A stretch of DNA of 64,000 bases, from assembly GCA_904374485.1 (NCBI GenBank), contig CAJFFX010000003.1, forward strand, positions 1 to 64,000, written 5' to 3'. The position numbers and the translations under genes were made by a program. The notes under the pieces are model-generated. The model was not told where the DNA came from and did not search any database. It saw only the letters and a program-made list of their open reading frames with translations. Position 1 is the first letter of the stretch; every line of letters begins with the position of its first letter. This document shows, in pieces, positions 26,255 through 35,379 of this stretch. The DNA is from Candidatus Pseudoscillospira falkowii (GTDB lineage Bacteria > Bacillota > Clostridia > Oscillospirales > Oscillospiraceae).

Positions 26255-26938
26255 TCACGGCGGGTCCGCGTCCAGAACCCGGGCGTCCTCCGCCCGCCGC
26301 GCTTCGATGGATTCTTTGAGCAGCAGATCCTTCACCTTCATCAAGCGGACGGTGGCCGAGCGCTCGTTTTCGTCCAGCTTCATGGCGATGGCGCGGAGCG
26401 CCTCCTCCATTTCCGGGATCTTCACATACTCCAGGGCGTTGACCCGGCGGCGGGTCCGCTCGATCTCCCCAGCCAAAAGCTGGACGGTCTTTTCCGCTGC
26501 GGCCAGGCGGAGCATGTCCTGAAACACCGCCGCCAGCGCGTCCGCAGCGTCGTCCAGCTCGCCGGAGGTGAAGGCGAAGCCATAGGGGCAGCCCTCCCCG
26601 TCCGCGCCGCGGCGAAGGCGATATTCCGGCGTTTTCACCGATAGGACGCTCCGGAATCGCACCTCCAGCGCCGCGCTTTGGGCGGGACAGAGCAGGGCCG
26701 TTTCCAGCCCCGCGGCGGACATGAGGCCCGCAGCTGCCGTGAAAGCCCCCCGGGCGCGCAGCAGCCCCTCCTCCACCTCCCGGCGGAGGGCGCGGCTCTC
26801 CCGCACGGTCTCCAGAAACCGGCGCATCATCTCGTCCCGCTTGTCCTTGAGCAGCTTGTGGCCGCGGCGGGCCGTCCGGAGTCGCTCCTTGAGCCGGGTC
26901 AGCTCCTGCCGGGTGGGATTGATGGCAGCGCTGGGCAA
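26255..26938 (-). CDS. ntpD: V-type ATPase subunit D (central stalk)
   Basis: 227 residues, long coiled coils at both ends around a short globular part, as in the rotor shaft subunit D. The family motifs INPTRQELTRLKERL at the N-terminus and RTRRRVNALEYVKIP near the C-terminus are present. No ATG is available; TTG at 26938 follows AAAGGGGGCGGAG and is the likely start. Last gene of the nine-gene operon, 16 bp after subunit B. Confidence 0.93.
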   Translation of the reverse strand: MPSAAINPTRQELTRLKERLRTARRGHKLLKDKRDEMMRRFLETVRESRALRREVEEGLLRARGAFTAAAGLMSAAGLETALLCPAQSAALEVRFRSVLSVKTPEYRLRRGADGEGCPYGFAFTSGELDDAADALAAVFQDMLRLAAAEKTVQLLAGEIERTRRRVNALEYVKIPEMEEALRAIAMKLDENERSATVRLMKVKDLLLKESIEARRAEDARVLDADPP

Positions 26939-26954
26939 TTCGCTCCGCCCCCTT

Positions 26955-28373
26955 TCATGCGGTTTCCTCCGCCGCCGCGGCTTTCGCTTTCGGCAGATAT
27001 TTGCCGATATGCTCCGGTTTGATGCGCTTGAGCTCGCTCTCGGGCAGGATGGAAAGCAGTTCCCACCCCAGATCCAGGGTCTCTTCGATGGAGCGGTCCT
27101 CCTCGCTGCCCTGGCTGACGTAGCGCTTTTCGAATTCGTCGGCAAAGCGTGCGTAAAGCAGGTCGGTGGGGCTCAGGGCCGCCGCCCCCAGGATGCTCAT
27201 GAGCTCCCGGTTTTCCTTGCCGGCGGCATAGGCGGCAAAAAGCTGGTTCATGGTGCCGGCGTGATCCTCCCGGGTGCGGCCCGGGCCGATGCCCTTGTCC
27301 TTCAGCCGGGAAAGGCTGGGCAGCACGTCCACCGGCGGATTGACGCCGGCGCGGTACAGCTGCCGGGAAAGGATGATCTGCCCCTCGGTGATATAGCCGG
27401 TCAGATCCGGGATGGGGTGGGTCTTGTCGTCCTCGGGCATGGTGAGGATGGGGATCAGGGTGATGGAGCCCCGCTTTCCCCGCTGCCGCCCGGCCCGCTC
27501 GTAAAGGCCGGCCAGGTCGGTGTAGAGATAACCGGGGTAGCCCCGGCGGCCGGGAACCTCCTTTTTTGCGGCGGACACCTCCCGCAGGGCCTCGGCGTAG
27601 TTGGTGATGTCAGTCATGATGACCAGCACGTGCATGTCTTTTTCAAAGGCCAGGTACTCCGCCGCCGTCAGGGCCATGCGGGGCGCGGCGATGCGCTCCA
27701 CCACCGCCTCGCCGGCCAGATTGGTGAAAAGCACCGTGCGCTCGAGGGCCCCGGTGCGCCGGAATTCCTGCACAAAAAAGTCGGCCTCTTCAAAGGTGAT
27801 GCCGATGGCGGCGAACACCACGGCAAAATTACCTTCTGTCGCTTTGCCGGCGGTATCGCCCAGCACCTTGGCCTGCCGGGCGATCTGGGCGGCCAGGGCG
27901 GCATGGGGCAGGCCGGAGCCGGAGAAAATGGGCAGCTTCTGGCCGCGCACCAGGGTGTTCAGCCCGTCGATGGCGGAGATGCCCGTCTGGATAAATTCGT
28001 TGGGATAGTCCCGGCCGGCGGGATTCATGGGCAGACCGTTGATATCCCGGTATGCTTCAGCCAGGATCTCGGGTCCGCCGTCGGCGGGCCGGCCCATGCC
28101 GCTGAACACTCGCCCCAGCATGTCGCCGGACACCCCCAGCTGCAGCGGATGGCCCAAAAAGCGGACGGCGGCGTCCGCCAGGCGGATACCGGCGGAGGAC
28201 TCAAACAACTGGACCACGGCCTTGTCGCCGTTGACCTCCAACACCTGGCAGCGGCGCACTGTGTCGTCACTGAGCCGGATCTCCCCCAGCTCGGCGTAGG
28301 TCACGTCCCGGACGCCGCTGACGACCATCAGTGGGCCGGAGATCTCCCGAATGGTGCGGTATTCCCGGATCAT
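26955..28373 (-). CDS. ntpB: V-type ATPase subunit B
   Basis: 472-residue non-catalytic ring subunit of V1. It has the family's N-terminal barrel ([16 protein letters not shown]), the FSGSGLPH segment in place of a functional P-loop, and [15 protein letters not shown]. It alternates with subunit A in the hexamer. The start ATG overlaps the stop of subunit A (ATGA), implying translational coupling and matched amounts. Confidence 0.97.
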   Translation of the reverse strand: MIREYRTIREISGPLMVVSGVRDVTYAELGEIRLSDDTVRRCQVLEVNGDKAVVQLFESSAGIRLADAAVRFLGHPLQLGVSGDMLGRVFSGMGRPADGGPEILAEAYRDINGLPMNPAGRDYPNEFIQTGISAIDGLNTLVRGQKLPIFSGSGLPHAALAAQIARQAKVLGDTAGKATEGNFAVVFAAIGITFEEADFFVQEFRRTGALERTVLFTNLAGEAVVERIAAPRMALTAAEYLAFEKDMHVLVIMTDITNYAEALREVSAAKKEVPGRRGYPGYLYTDLAGLYERAGRQRGKRGSITLIPILTMPEDDKTHPIPDLTGYITEGQIILSRQLYRAGVNPPVDVLPSLSRLKDKGIGPGRTREDHAGTMNQLFAAYAAGKENRELMSILGAAALSPTDLLYARFADEFEKRYVSQGSEEDRSIEETLDLGWELLSILPESELKRIKPEHIGKYLPKAKAAAAEETA

Positions 28374-30148
28374 GGTTCCTGTCCTCCTTTCGCGGCAGCC
28401 TGTTCGATCTGCGCTTCCATATCGCGTTCCATGGCCGCATAGGCCTGCGCGTATTCGCCGGCGGGCACGCTTTTGGCCCGGCCGACGGCCGCCCGGACGG
28501 GGAGGGCGAACAGCGCGTCTGCCGCGGCGCCCTGGTCGGCGGCGGCGCGGCACAGCCGATCGTAATGCAGGATCATGGCCAACAGCTTTTCCTGTCGGTC
28601 ATAGGCGGAGTAGGCGTCGACGTCCATAAAGGAATTCTGCTGCAGAAAATCTTCCCGGAGCATCCTGGCGGTCTCCAGAGTGATCTGATCCTTTGGGGAC
28701 AGGGCGTCCCTGCCCACCAGCTGAACGACCTCGTTGAGGGCGGCTTCCTCCTGTAGAATGGCCAGGGCCCGCTCCCGGTTTTCCAGAAACGCCCCGCCCA
28801 AGTGCGCGTCGTACCAGGGCTGCAGGGCGTCCAGATAGAGGGAGTAGGACCGGAGCCAGTTGATTGCGGGAAAGTGGCGGCGATAGGCCAGGGCGGCGTC
28901 CAGGGCCCAGAACACCTTGACGATGCGCATGGTGGCCTGGCTCACGGGCTCGCTGAGGTCGCCGCCGGGCGGGGACACCGCCCCCACGGCAGTGAGGGAA
29001 CCCCGGCGCTCCTCGCCGTTGCCGCACAGGCACGCCACGCTGCCCGCCCGCTCGTAAAACTGGGCCAGGCGGGAGGCGAGATAGGCAGGGTAGCCCTCCT
29101 CGCCGGGCATCTCCTCCAGGCGGCCGGACATCTCCCGCAGGGCCTCGGCCCAGCGGGAGGTCGAGTCGGCGATGACCGCCACGTCGCAGCCCATGTCCCG
29201 GAAGTATTCGGCGATGGTGATGCCGGTGTAGATGGAGGCCTCCCGGGCGGCCACAGGCATGTCGGAGGTGTTGGCGATGAGCACCGTGCGCTTCATCAGG
29301 GACTGGCCCGTGCGGGGGTCCACCAGGGCGGGGAACTCCCGGAGCACATCGGTCATCTCGTTGCCCCGCTCGCCGCAGCCGATGTAGACCACCACGTCCA
29401 CGTCGGCCCACTTGGCGATCTGATGCTGCATGACGGTCTTACCAGAGCCGAAGGGGCCGGGGATGGCGGCGGTGCCGCCCTTGGCCACGGGAAACAGGGT
29501 GTCCACAATGCGCTGGCCGGTCAGCAGCGGCTGCGCCGGCGGATACTTCTGCCGGTAGGGCCGGCCCACGCGCACGGGCCACTTCTGCATCATGGTCAAC
29601 GCGCGCTCCTCCCCGCTGTCCAGGGTGAGGACGGCCACCGGCTCGGTCACAGTGAAGCCGCCGCCCCGGATGGACGCCACCGCGCCGCTGAGTCCCGGCG
29701 GCACCATGATTTTATGGAGAATGGAATCCGTTTCCTGCACAGTGCCCAGCACGTCGCCGCCGGTCACCCGGTCGCCGGGCCGGACCACCGGGACGAAGGT
29801 CCACTTCTTTTTCCGGTCCAGGGCGGGCACCTCCACGCCCCGGGGCAGGCTGTTGGTCCCGGTCTTTTCCAGGATGCCCTCCAGGGGACGCTGGATGCCG
29901 TCGTAAATGGTTTCGATCAGGCCGGGCCCCAGCTCCACGGACAGCGGCGCGCCGGTGGTCTCCACCGCCGCGCCGGGGCCCAGGCCGGAGGTCTCTTCAT
30001 AGACCTGGATCGAAGCCGTGCCGCCGCTCATATTCAGGATCTCGCCGATCAGCCGCTGCGCACCCACGCGCACCACGTCGGCCATGCCGGCCTCCTCCAT
30101 GCCCGTAGCCACCACCAGCGGCCCGGAGACCTTGACGATTTTACCCAT
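28370..30148 (-). CDS. ntpA: V-type ATPase catalytic subunit A
   Basis: 592 residues. The P-loop is [13 protein letters not shown], with the catalytic Glu region [13 protein letters not shown] and the [16 protein letters not shown] segment. The extra non-homologous insert typical of A subunits is present between about residues 110 and 200. It hydrolyses or makes ATP at the A-B interfaces. It is separated from subunit F by a 307 bp gap filled with hairpins, unlike the tight spacing elsewhere in the operon. Confidence 0.97.
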   Translation of the reverse strand: MGKIVKVSGPLVVATGMEEAGMADVVRVGAQRLIGEILNMSGGTASIQVYEETSGLGPGAAVETTGAPLSVELGPGLIETIYDGIQRPLEGILEKTGTNSLPRGVEVPALDRKKKWTFVPVVRPGDRVTGGDVLGTVQETDSILHKIMVPPGLSGAVASIRGGGFTVTEPVAVLTLDSGEERALTMMQKWPVRVGRPYRQKYPPAQPLLTGQRIVDTLFPVAKGGTAAIPGPFGSGKTVMQHQIAKWADVDVVVYIGCGERGNEMTDVLREFPALVDPRTGQSLMKRTVLIANTSDMPVAAREASIYTGITIAEYFRDMGCDVAVIADSTSRWAEALREMSGRLEEMPGEEGYPAYLASRLAQFYERAGSVACLCGNGEERRGSLTAVGAVSPPGGDLSEPVSQATMRIVKVFWALDAALAYRRHFPAINWLRSYSLYLDALQPWYDAHLGGAFLENRERALAILQEEAALNEVVQLVGRDALSPKDQITLETARMLREDFLQQNSFMDVDAYSAYDRQEKLLAMILHYDRLCRAAADQGAAADALFALPVRAAVGRAKSVPAGEYAQAYAAMERDMEAQIEQAAAKGGQEP

Positions 30149-30196
30149 AGGCTGTTACCTTCTTTCTGCCGCCCAGCGGCCCAAAAAAGAACGGGG

Positions 30197-30459
30197 ATTC
30201 CTAAGGGGCTCCACCCCTTAGGAATTCGCCCGCAGGGCGAATTGAACTGAAACCGTGCGGAGCAGGACACAAGGTGAATTGCCCCGCAGGGGCAAGAGAG
30301 GGCCCCCTGGGGGGTGCGCCTGCGCAGCACTCCTTAACCTGCGGCCGCGGCGGCCGCAGCCACCCGCGCCGTGCGCGGGTGATGGGGGTATCGGGAAGGC
30401 TGTGCCGCAGTATGCGGCGCGGTCTTCCCGTATCTAGGGGGAACGGAGTTCCCCCCTAG
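30197..30459. repeat. String of perfect hairpins inside the ATPase operon
   Basis: Consecutive inverted repeats: 30197-30225 (12 bp arms), 30223-30243 (9 bp), 30279-30295 (7 bp), 30315-30326 (5 bp), 30339-30359 (9 bp), 30361-30381 (9 bp), 30392-30430 (long, imperfect) and 30434-30459 (11 bp, one bulge). Loops are mostly 3 nt. The last hairpin contains the stop codon of subunit F. No open frame of interest and no T-run that would make a standard terminator. It looks like a composite repetitive element or an mRNA-processing region. Confidence 0.8.
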
Positions 30460-30764
30460 AGGATGTCGGCGCCCACCGCCCGCTCCACGGCGCGCGTGAT
30501 CTGCGCCGCGCCGGCGCCCAGGGTCCCTTCCCTGCCGGGGATGAGCACGACGGCGGGCGCGGGCGTGTCCCGATAGCGGTCGATCTCCTCGGCCAGGGCG
30601 GCGGCATACCCTTCGGTAAGGCAGATCACCGCCCAGCCGCCGTGCGCCAGGTCCCGGAATATGCGCCGGGCTTCCTCCGCCGTTTCCGCCGGGAATACCG
30701 CCGCGCCCAGGAGCCGGAAGCCCAGGACGCTGTCCCGGTCGCCCAGCACTGCGATCTTATCCAT
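30456..30764 (-). CDS. ntpG: V-type ATPase subunit F
   Basis: 102-residue small stalk subunit with the Rossmann-like fold of the family (KIAVLGDRDSVLGFRLLG at the N-terminus, then AVICLTEGYA and PAVVLIPGREG). It binds the D subunit in the rotor. ATG 30764 overlaps the end of subunit C. Its stop lies inside the first hairpin of the array that follows. Named by position after the E. hirae operon. Confidence 0.93.
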   Translation of the reverse strand: MDKIAVLGDRDSVLGFRLLGAAVFPAETAEEARRIFRDLAHGGWAVICLTEGYAAALAEEIDRYRDTPAPAVVLIPGREGTLGAGAAQITRAVERAVGADIL

Positions 30765-31752
30765 AGGGCGCACGCAGCCTTTCCCGGATGGCGTCCGCCC
30801 CCAGCCCCGCCATGCGCCCCCGCAGGAGGAGGCGCACCGCGGTCAGCTCATTTTCCGCGGCGGTCAGATATCCGATCACCGGCGCTTCGCCGAAGGCCGT
30901 ATACCGCCCTCCGGCCGCATAGCGGAGCACCGCGTCGTCACAGAGTTTTTCAAAGCGGGCGAGCCGCCCGCCGCGCAGAGCCGCCCCAGCGGCGGCCGCC
31001 GCCTCCTTCAGCGGCGAAGCGGCGCAGGCTTCCTCCAGTCCGCCCCCCGCGGCGGCCTGCAGCAGGCGGCCGGCGGCGATGGCGCCGCCCGGCAGCAGCG
31101 CGTCCTTGAGACGCTCCACGCCCATTCCCCGGCGCAGGGCGCGCACGGCGGCGCGCAGATTGGCGCTGTCGATCCGAAGGCGGATCAGGCCCGCAAGGAA
31201 GGCGCTGCCGCTCTCCCGGGCCAGGCTGCCGAGCTCTGCAAAGCAGGACCGGTCCAGCGCGAAGTCCGCCCCTTGGGGTCCTCCGGCGCGCAGCGCGTCC
31301 CGCCCCGCCGCAGCGGCGCGCTGCAGCGGGGGCGGCAGACCCCGCAGGTCGGCGCTGCGCATCGCTTCCCGCAGTTCCGCGGGGCGCACCCGGCCCGCAT
31401 CCGTCAGCAACGGCGCCGGATCGGCTCCGGCGGCCTCCGCCTTCAAAAGGGCTTTGATATTTTGATAATCATACGGCGCGCGGAACACGTCGATGATGCG
31501 CCTCTCCGGCGAGGCGCGGTACAGCGCGCGGAAGATCTCCCTCCGCCGGGCGGCCAGGGCGTCCTCCAGGCTCTGCTCGCTCAGGCGCGGCAGTTCTTCA
31601 TAGCCGCACTCCTGCAGCACCCCGGCGGCCGCTTCGGCCGTGGGCGCTTCCAGCATCCGCTCCGCCTGGGCGCGGGAAAGGAGCCGGCGCTCCATGGCCC
31701 TGACCCGGGCGGAGAGGTACAGATAATCGGTGTCTACAGCGGCATGCGTCAC
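30757..31752 (-). CDS. ntpC: V-type ATPase subunit C (d-type, rotor-membrane adaptor)
   Basis: 331 residues, all-helical. It shows the YLYLSARVRAMERRLLS start and the IIDVFRAPYDYQNIKALLKA segment typical of the family. It couples the central stalk to the proteolipid ring. GTG at 31752 follows GAGAGGGG and lies 4 bp after subunit E. Very Ala/Arg-rich, in keeping with the high G+C of the operon. Confidence 0.92.
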   Translation of the reverse strand: MTHAAVDTDYLYLSARVRAMERRLLSRAQAERMLEAPTAEAAAGVLQECGYEELPRLSEQSLEDALAARRREIFRALYRASPERRIIDVFRAPYDYQNIKALLKAEAAGADPAPLLTDAGRVRPAELREAMRSADLRGLPPPLQRAAAAGRDALRAGGPQGADFALDRSCFAELGSLARESGSAFLAGLIRLRIDSANLRAAVRALRRGMGVERLKDALLPGGAIAAGRLLQAAAGGGLEEACAASPLKEAAAAAGAALRGGRLARFEKLCDDAVLRYAAGGRYTAFGEAPVIGYLTAAENELTAVRLLLRGRMAGLGADAIRERLRAPYG

Positions 31753-31756
31753 GGTT

Positions 31757-32371
31757 TCACCCCTCTCTTCCGTTGCGCGGCGCTTCGGCAAAGAGGATCT
31801 TCGCCGCTTCGGCGGCCGCTTCTTCGCGGACCTGGCGCGCCAGCGCTTCAAAGGCACAGTTGATCTCCACCGCGCCGCCCCGCAGGATGCACCCTCCCCG
31901 CAGAGGGCGCGTTTCCCCGCTGAGGGTGAGCCCGCCCCGCCCCAGCTTTTTGTTGGCGGCGGCCACGGCCTGCGCACCCACCCGGGTGCGGTCGCCCGGG
32001 GAGAAGATCACCGCTTCCCGGCCGGTGACGGCGGCCCGGGCGGCCAAATCGGCCAGCAGCGCCGCATACGCCCCGTCGGGCAGGGCCGTCAACCGGGCCA
32101 GCGCCTCTTCAAAGGCCCGGTCCAGCAGTTCCTGCTTCGCGCCCAGCGCCCGCTTTCCCGCTTCCGCCCGGGCCGCCGTGGCCAGGCGCGCTTCCCGGGC
32201 CGCGGCCTCTTTTTCGCCCCGGTCCAGGATCTCCCGGGCTTCCCGCCGCGCCCGGGCTTCATACGACGCGCAGAGCGCCTCTGCCCGGCGGCGGGCGTCG
32301 GCGAGGATCCCGCCGGCCTCGGCCCGGGCATCCGCTTCGATGCGCTGCGTGATTTTTTCAATGCCGTTCAT
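31757..32371 (-). CDS. ntpE: V-type ATPase subunit E (peripheral stalk)
   Basis: 204 residues. A long N-terminal helix rich in Ala, Glu and Arg (about residues 1-90) is followed by a small alpha/beta domain (AVIFSPGDRT, GGCILRGGAVEINCAFEAL), the layout of stator subunit E. It pairs with the small G/H subunit to hold V1 still. The ATG at 32371 is the first good start; the longer frame runs into subunit K. Confidence 0.92.
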   Translation of the reverse strand: MNGIEKITQRIEADARAEAGGILADARRRAEALCASYEARARREAREILDRGEKEAAAREARLATAARAEAGKRALGAKQELLDRAFEEALARLTALPDGAYAALLADLAARAAVTGREAVIFSPGDRTRVGAQAVAAANKKLGRGGLTLSGETRPLRGGCILRGGAVEINCAFEALARQVREEAAAEAAKILFAEAPRNGREG

Positions 32372-32421
32372 GGCTCGTGCTCCGTCCTTTCCGATGGAAA
32401 ATTCCCCCCGCGCCGGCGCGC

Positions 32422-32901
32422 TCACAGAAAGACCAGCATTAAAAACGACGCCAGTAGGCAGAGGATCGCATAAAACTCCACCATGATGGCCATGATGATG
32501 CCCTTGGACAGCTCCTCCGGCCGCCGGGCCACCAGCGAGATGCCCGCCGCGGCGCAGCGGCCCTGGGCCACGGCGGTAAAGTACCCGCCGATGCCCATGG
32601 GCAGGCAGGCAAAGCAGTAGCCCAGGCCCTGGGCGATGGTCATGTCCGCTGCCGTTCCGCCGATGACGCCCATCTGAAACAGGGCGAAAAACCAGATGAC
32701 CAGGCCGTACAGGCCCTGGGTGCCGGGGATGATCTCCAGGATCAGGCACTGGGCAAACCGGCCGGGGTCCTCGGACAGCACGCCGGCGGCGGCTTCGCCC
32801 ACGAAGCCCACGCCGCGGCCGGAGCCGGCGCAGGCCAGCCCCACCGCCAAGGCGGAGCCGATCACGGCGACCTGCAGGCCGCAATCTGCCAGAAATTCCA
32901 T
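32422..32901 (-). CDS. ntpK: V-type ATPase subunit K (proteolipid), Na+-type site
   Basis: 159 residues, four transmembrane helices: a duplicated c subunit. Only the second hairpin carries the ion-binding Glu (IMVEFYAIL). Helix 2 has PGTQGLYG and helix 3 has VAQG, which line up with the Thr64, Gln65, Tyr68, Gln110 and Glu139 residues that bind Na+ in E. hirae NtpK. The rotor ring is therefore likely Na+-specific. ATG lies 1 bp after the stop of subunit I. Confidence 0.95.
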   Translation of the reverse strand: MEFLADCGLQVAVIGSALAVGLACAGSGRGVGFVGEAAAGVLSEDPGRFAQCLILEIIPGTQGLYGLVIWFFALFQMGVIGGTAADMTIAQGLGYCFACLPMGIGGYFTAVAQGRCAAAGISLVARRPEELSKGIIMAIMVEFYAILCLLASFLMLVFL

Positions 32902-32902
32902 A

Positions 32903-34867
32903 TCACTGTTCCTCCTCTGTGATATCCACATATTGGGTGTCGTATTCCAAAGGGCGGAAGGGGACGCCGCCCTCCTTGTAGAACTTGCTGAAAAATTCCA
33001 GATACTGCAGGCGGGCCGCATGGACATAGGTGCCGATCAGATTGACGCCGATGTTGAAGCCGTGGCCGACCAGAAACACCGCCGCAAACAGCAGCACGCC
33101 CCACACCGTCCGCCCGCCCAGCGCCCCCAGGGTGTTGAACACCTGGGCGATGACGGCGGTGGCCAGCATCAGCGCCATCAGGCGGGAATAGGACAAAATG
33201 TCGGAAAGCCAGCCGGTGATGCCGTACAGGCTGCCCACGCCGCCGAGAAGTTTGCCGGGCAGCGTTTTCGCATGGCGGCCCTGGGTCAGGATCAGCGCCA
33301 GCACGCCGGCGGCGAGCACCGCCGGTCCGCCGCCCAGCGCCAGGCCGGCGATGCCCGCGAACACGATCCACCAGGGCGCCGTGTCCAAAAGGCCGTCGAG
33401 GCCCGCCCCGTCGCGAAAGCCCATATAGATATGGATGAGCTGGCCGGTGAACAGATGCACCGCGCCGATGCCCAGCGCCGCGAGCAGCGCCGTCATGGGC
33501 GCGCCCACGGGACTGAAGGCGACGCCGGCGCAGAAGGCCGCCATCCAGCCGGGCATCGCCGTCCCCGGCAGGAAGGTCTCGTAGAACACCTCCAGAAAAT
33601 TGCCGAAAAAGCCGCCGGTGAACAGGCCGCACACAAGCGTGGAAAGCCCCAGATACTGCCCCAGCTGGAACATCTGCCCCAGGGTCTTTTTCGGGCGGTA
33701 CAGCCTGGATGCCGCCAGGGACGCGGCAAAGATCAGCGCGCCGTAGGCCACATCCGCAAACATGAAGCCGAAAAAGAAAATATAAAAGAAAAAGATCAGC
33801 GGATTGGGGTCGATGCCGTTGTAGGCCGGCAGGGAGTACATTTCCGTCACCATGTTCATGCACTGCATCCACCGGGGATTCCGCAGCAAAGTGGGCGGCG
33901 TTTCTCCCTCCGCCGGTTCCGCCAGTTCCCAGGCGCAGGGGAGTTCCGCCAGCGCCCCCTCCAGCCGATCCAGCCGGTCCGCCGCGGTCCATCCCTCCAG
34001 GAAGACCACCGCACCGCCGGCGAGCATCTTTTCCCCGGCGGCAGCCCGGGCGGCCGCCTGCCGCGCCCGGTCCGCCGCGATCTCCAACTCCCGGCGCCGG
34101 GGCGCAAAGGACGCGATCTCCGCTTCCAGCGCCCCGCGCGCCCGTGCGAGATCCGCCCCCTCGGCTCTGGCGGCGGCAAGGGCCTCGCCGGGGGTGCCGG
34201 CGGTGTCCCGGAAATGCACCGCGGCGGCGGAGAAGGGACGCAGGGCCTCCATGGCCCGCCCCTGCTCTTCCCTGCGGCAGATCAGGAGAAGATACCGCGC
34301 CTGGCGGTCCTGCCCCGCCGGAAACAGCGCCGCCGCGGCCGCCGTCTGGGAGAGCGCCGCTTCCAGGGCCTCCGGCGGCGCCGAAAGCGGCGCCGTGAGA
34401 TAAGTCAGCTGCGCCGTCCGGGTCTGCGTCAGCTCCAGGGGCAGATCCAGGGCCGTCCAGGGCGCCAGCGCTTCTTCCCGGGCGGCAAGGCCCGCCGCCC
34501 GGGCGCGGAGTCCCTCGATGTCCCGGGCGCAGCGGCCGATCTGCCGGGCTGCGTCCAGCGCCCGGGCCTGGGCCTGTGGGCTGAGGAAAGCTTCCTCGGA
34601 GATCGCGCTGCGCCGGATGAGCAGCCCGGAGCGCGCCGGCGCATAGCGCTTCAGCGCGGCCAGGGCGGCGGCGATGGTCTTTTCCTGCGCCTTCGCCTCC
34701 CCGGTGCCGGCGGCGCGGCGCAGCAGCGCAGCCCAGGCCGGATCGGCCAGGCAGCGCTCGCCGGCGGTGATCTCCACGCAGCCGGCGCTCTGCAGGCGGA
34801 GCAGCAGCGTCTCCTGCGCTTCCCGCAGGGCGACGAGCCGCAGGCGTTTCATTTTCACAATGGCCAT
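32903..34867 (-). CDS. ntpI: V-type ATPase subunit I (a subunit)
   Basis: 654 residues. The N-terminal half is soluble and coiled (MKRLRLVALREAQETLLLRL onward). The C-terminal half, from about residue 350, has about seven to eight membrane helices and provides the ion half-channels. FFGFMFADVAYG, the SRLMALMLAT segment and the GHGFNIGVNLIGTYVHAARLQYLEFFSKFY end are family hallmarks. ATG 34867 overlaps the end of the small subunit by 13 bp. Confidence 0.94.
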   Translation of the reverse strand: MAIVKMKRLRLVALREAQETLLLRLQSAGCVEITAGERCLADPAWAALLRRAAGTGEAKAQEKTIAAALAALKRYAPARSGLLIRRSAISEEAFLSPQAQARALDAARQIGRCARDIEGLRARAAGLAAREEALAPWTALDLPLELTQTRTAQLTYLTAPLSAPPEALEAALSQTAAAAALFPAGQDRQARYLLLICRREEQGRAMEALRPFSAAAVHFRDTAGTPGEALAAARAEGADLARARGALEAEIASFAPRRRELEIAADRARQAAARAAAGEKMLAGGAVVFLEGWTAADRLDRLEGALAELPCAWELAEPAEGETPPTLLRNPRWMQCMNMVTEMYSLPAYNGIDPNPLIFFFYIFFFGFMFADVAYGALIFAASLAASRLYRPKKTLGQMFQLGQYLGLSTLVCGLFTGGFFGNFLEVFYETFLPGTAMPGWMAAFCAGVAFSPVGAPMTALLAALGIGAVHLFTGQLIHIYMGFRDGAGLDGLLDTAPWWIVFAGIAGLALGGGPAVLAAGVLALILTQGRHAKTLPGKLLGGVGSLYGITGWLSDILSYSRLMALMLATAVIAQVFNTLGALGGRTVWGVLLFAAVFLVGHGFNIGVNLIGTYVHAARLQYLEFFSKFYKEGGVPFRPLEYDTQYVDITEEEQ

Positions 34868-35190
34868 GGCATATCCACGATCCTTCCGGCAATGTATTCC
34901 GCCGCCGCGTCCAGCCGCCCTTCGGCCGCCCGGCACAGGGCCCGGCATTCCTCCGCCCGCTCCTGCAGCAGCGCCTCTGCCCGCCGGGCACCCCGCTCCT
35001 CCGCCGCCTGCACCGCAAGGGCTGCCTGCCGCTCCGCTTCGACCCGGGCCCGGGCGACCTGTTCCCGCCCGGCCCGCTCGGCGTCGGAGACGATCCGCCC
35101 GGCCTCCGCTTCGGCGTCCTGCACCTGTTTTCGGGCGCGCTCTTCCCACGCCATGATCTCTCTGACCGCTTCCAGCGCCGTTTCCACCAT
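34855..35190 (-). CDS. ntpF: V-type ATPase small stalk subunit (G/H)
   Basis: 111 residues, almost entirely one Ala/Glu/Arg-rich helix, as expected for the peripheral-stalk partner of subunit E. First gene of the operon; AAAGGGG precedes the ATG. Similarity in this family is weak, so the call rests on length, helix character and position, which match ntpF in E. hirae. Confidence 0.87.
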   Translation of the reverse strand: MVETALEAVREIMAWEERARKQVQDAEAEAGRIVSDAERAGREQVARARVEAERQAALAVQAAEERGARRAEALLQERAEECRALCRAAEGRLDAAAEYIAGRIVDMPWPL

Positions 35191-35309
35191 CGCCGTCGCC
35201 CCTTTCTACGCCGCAAGGCTCTGCGGCGACTTTGGTTTCCCGTTTCTCTGCATACGCATCGTCTTTGTAGATTTTTCCTCAGTTTCTCCCGTTTTATGCC
35301 CCGCGGCAC

Positions 35310-35363
35310 GGAAAAAGAAAAAAAACGTCCGGCGCGGCAGATCGCCGCGCCGGACGTTTTTTC
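35310..35363 (-). terminator. Terminator after the pantothenate kinase gene
   Basis: 14 bp perfect stem (35325-35338 with 35344-35357). The minus strand reads into a long T-run (A-rich 35310-35325 on plus); the other side also has T's, so it may work both ways. I see no clear promoter for the ATPase operon in 35191-35310. Confidence 0.85.
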
Positions 35364-35379
35364 ATTTTTCGGACGCCGC

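Noticed and set aside
32903-35149. 748-residue version of ATPase subunit I
   Set aside because: The first ~94 residues are the shadow of the small stalk subunit in another frame; the family's MKRLRL start lies at 34867.
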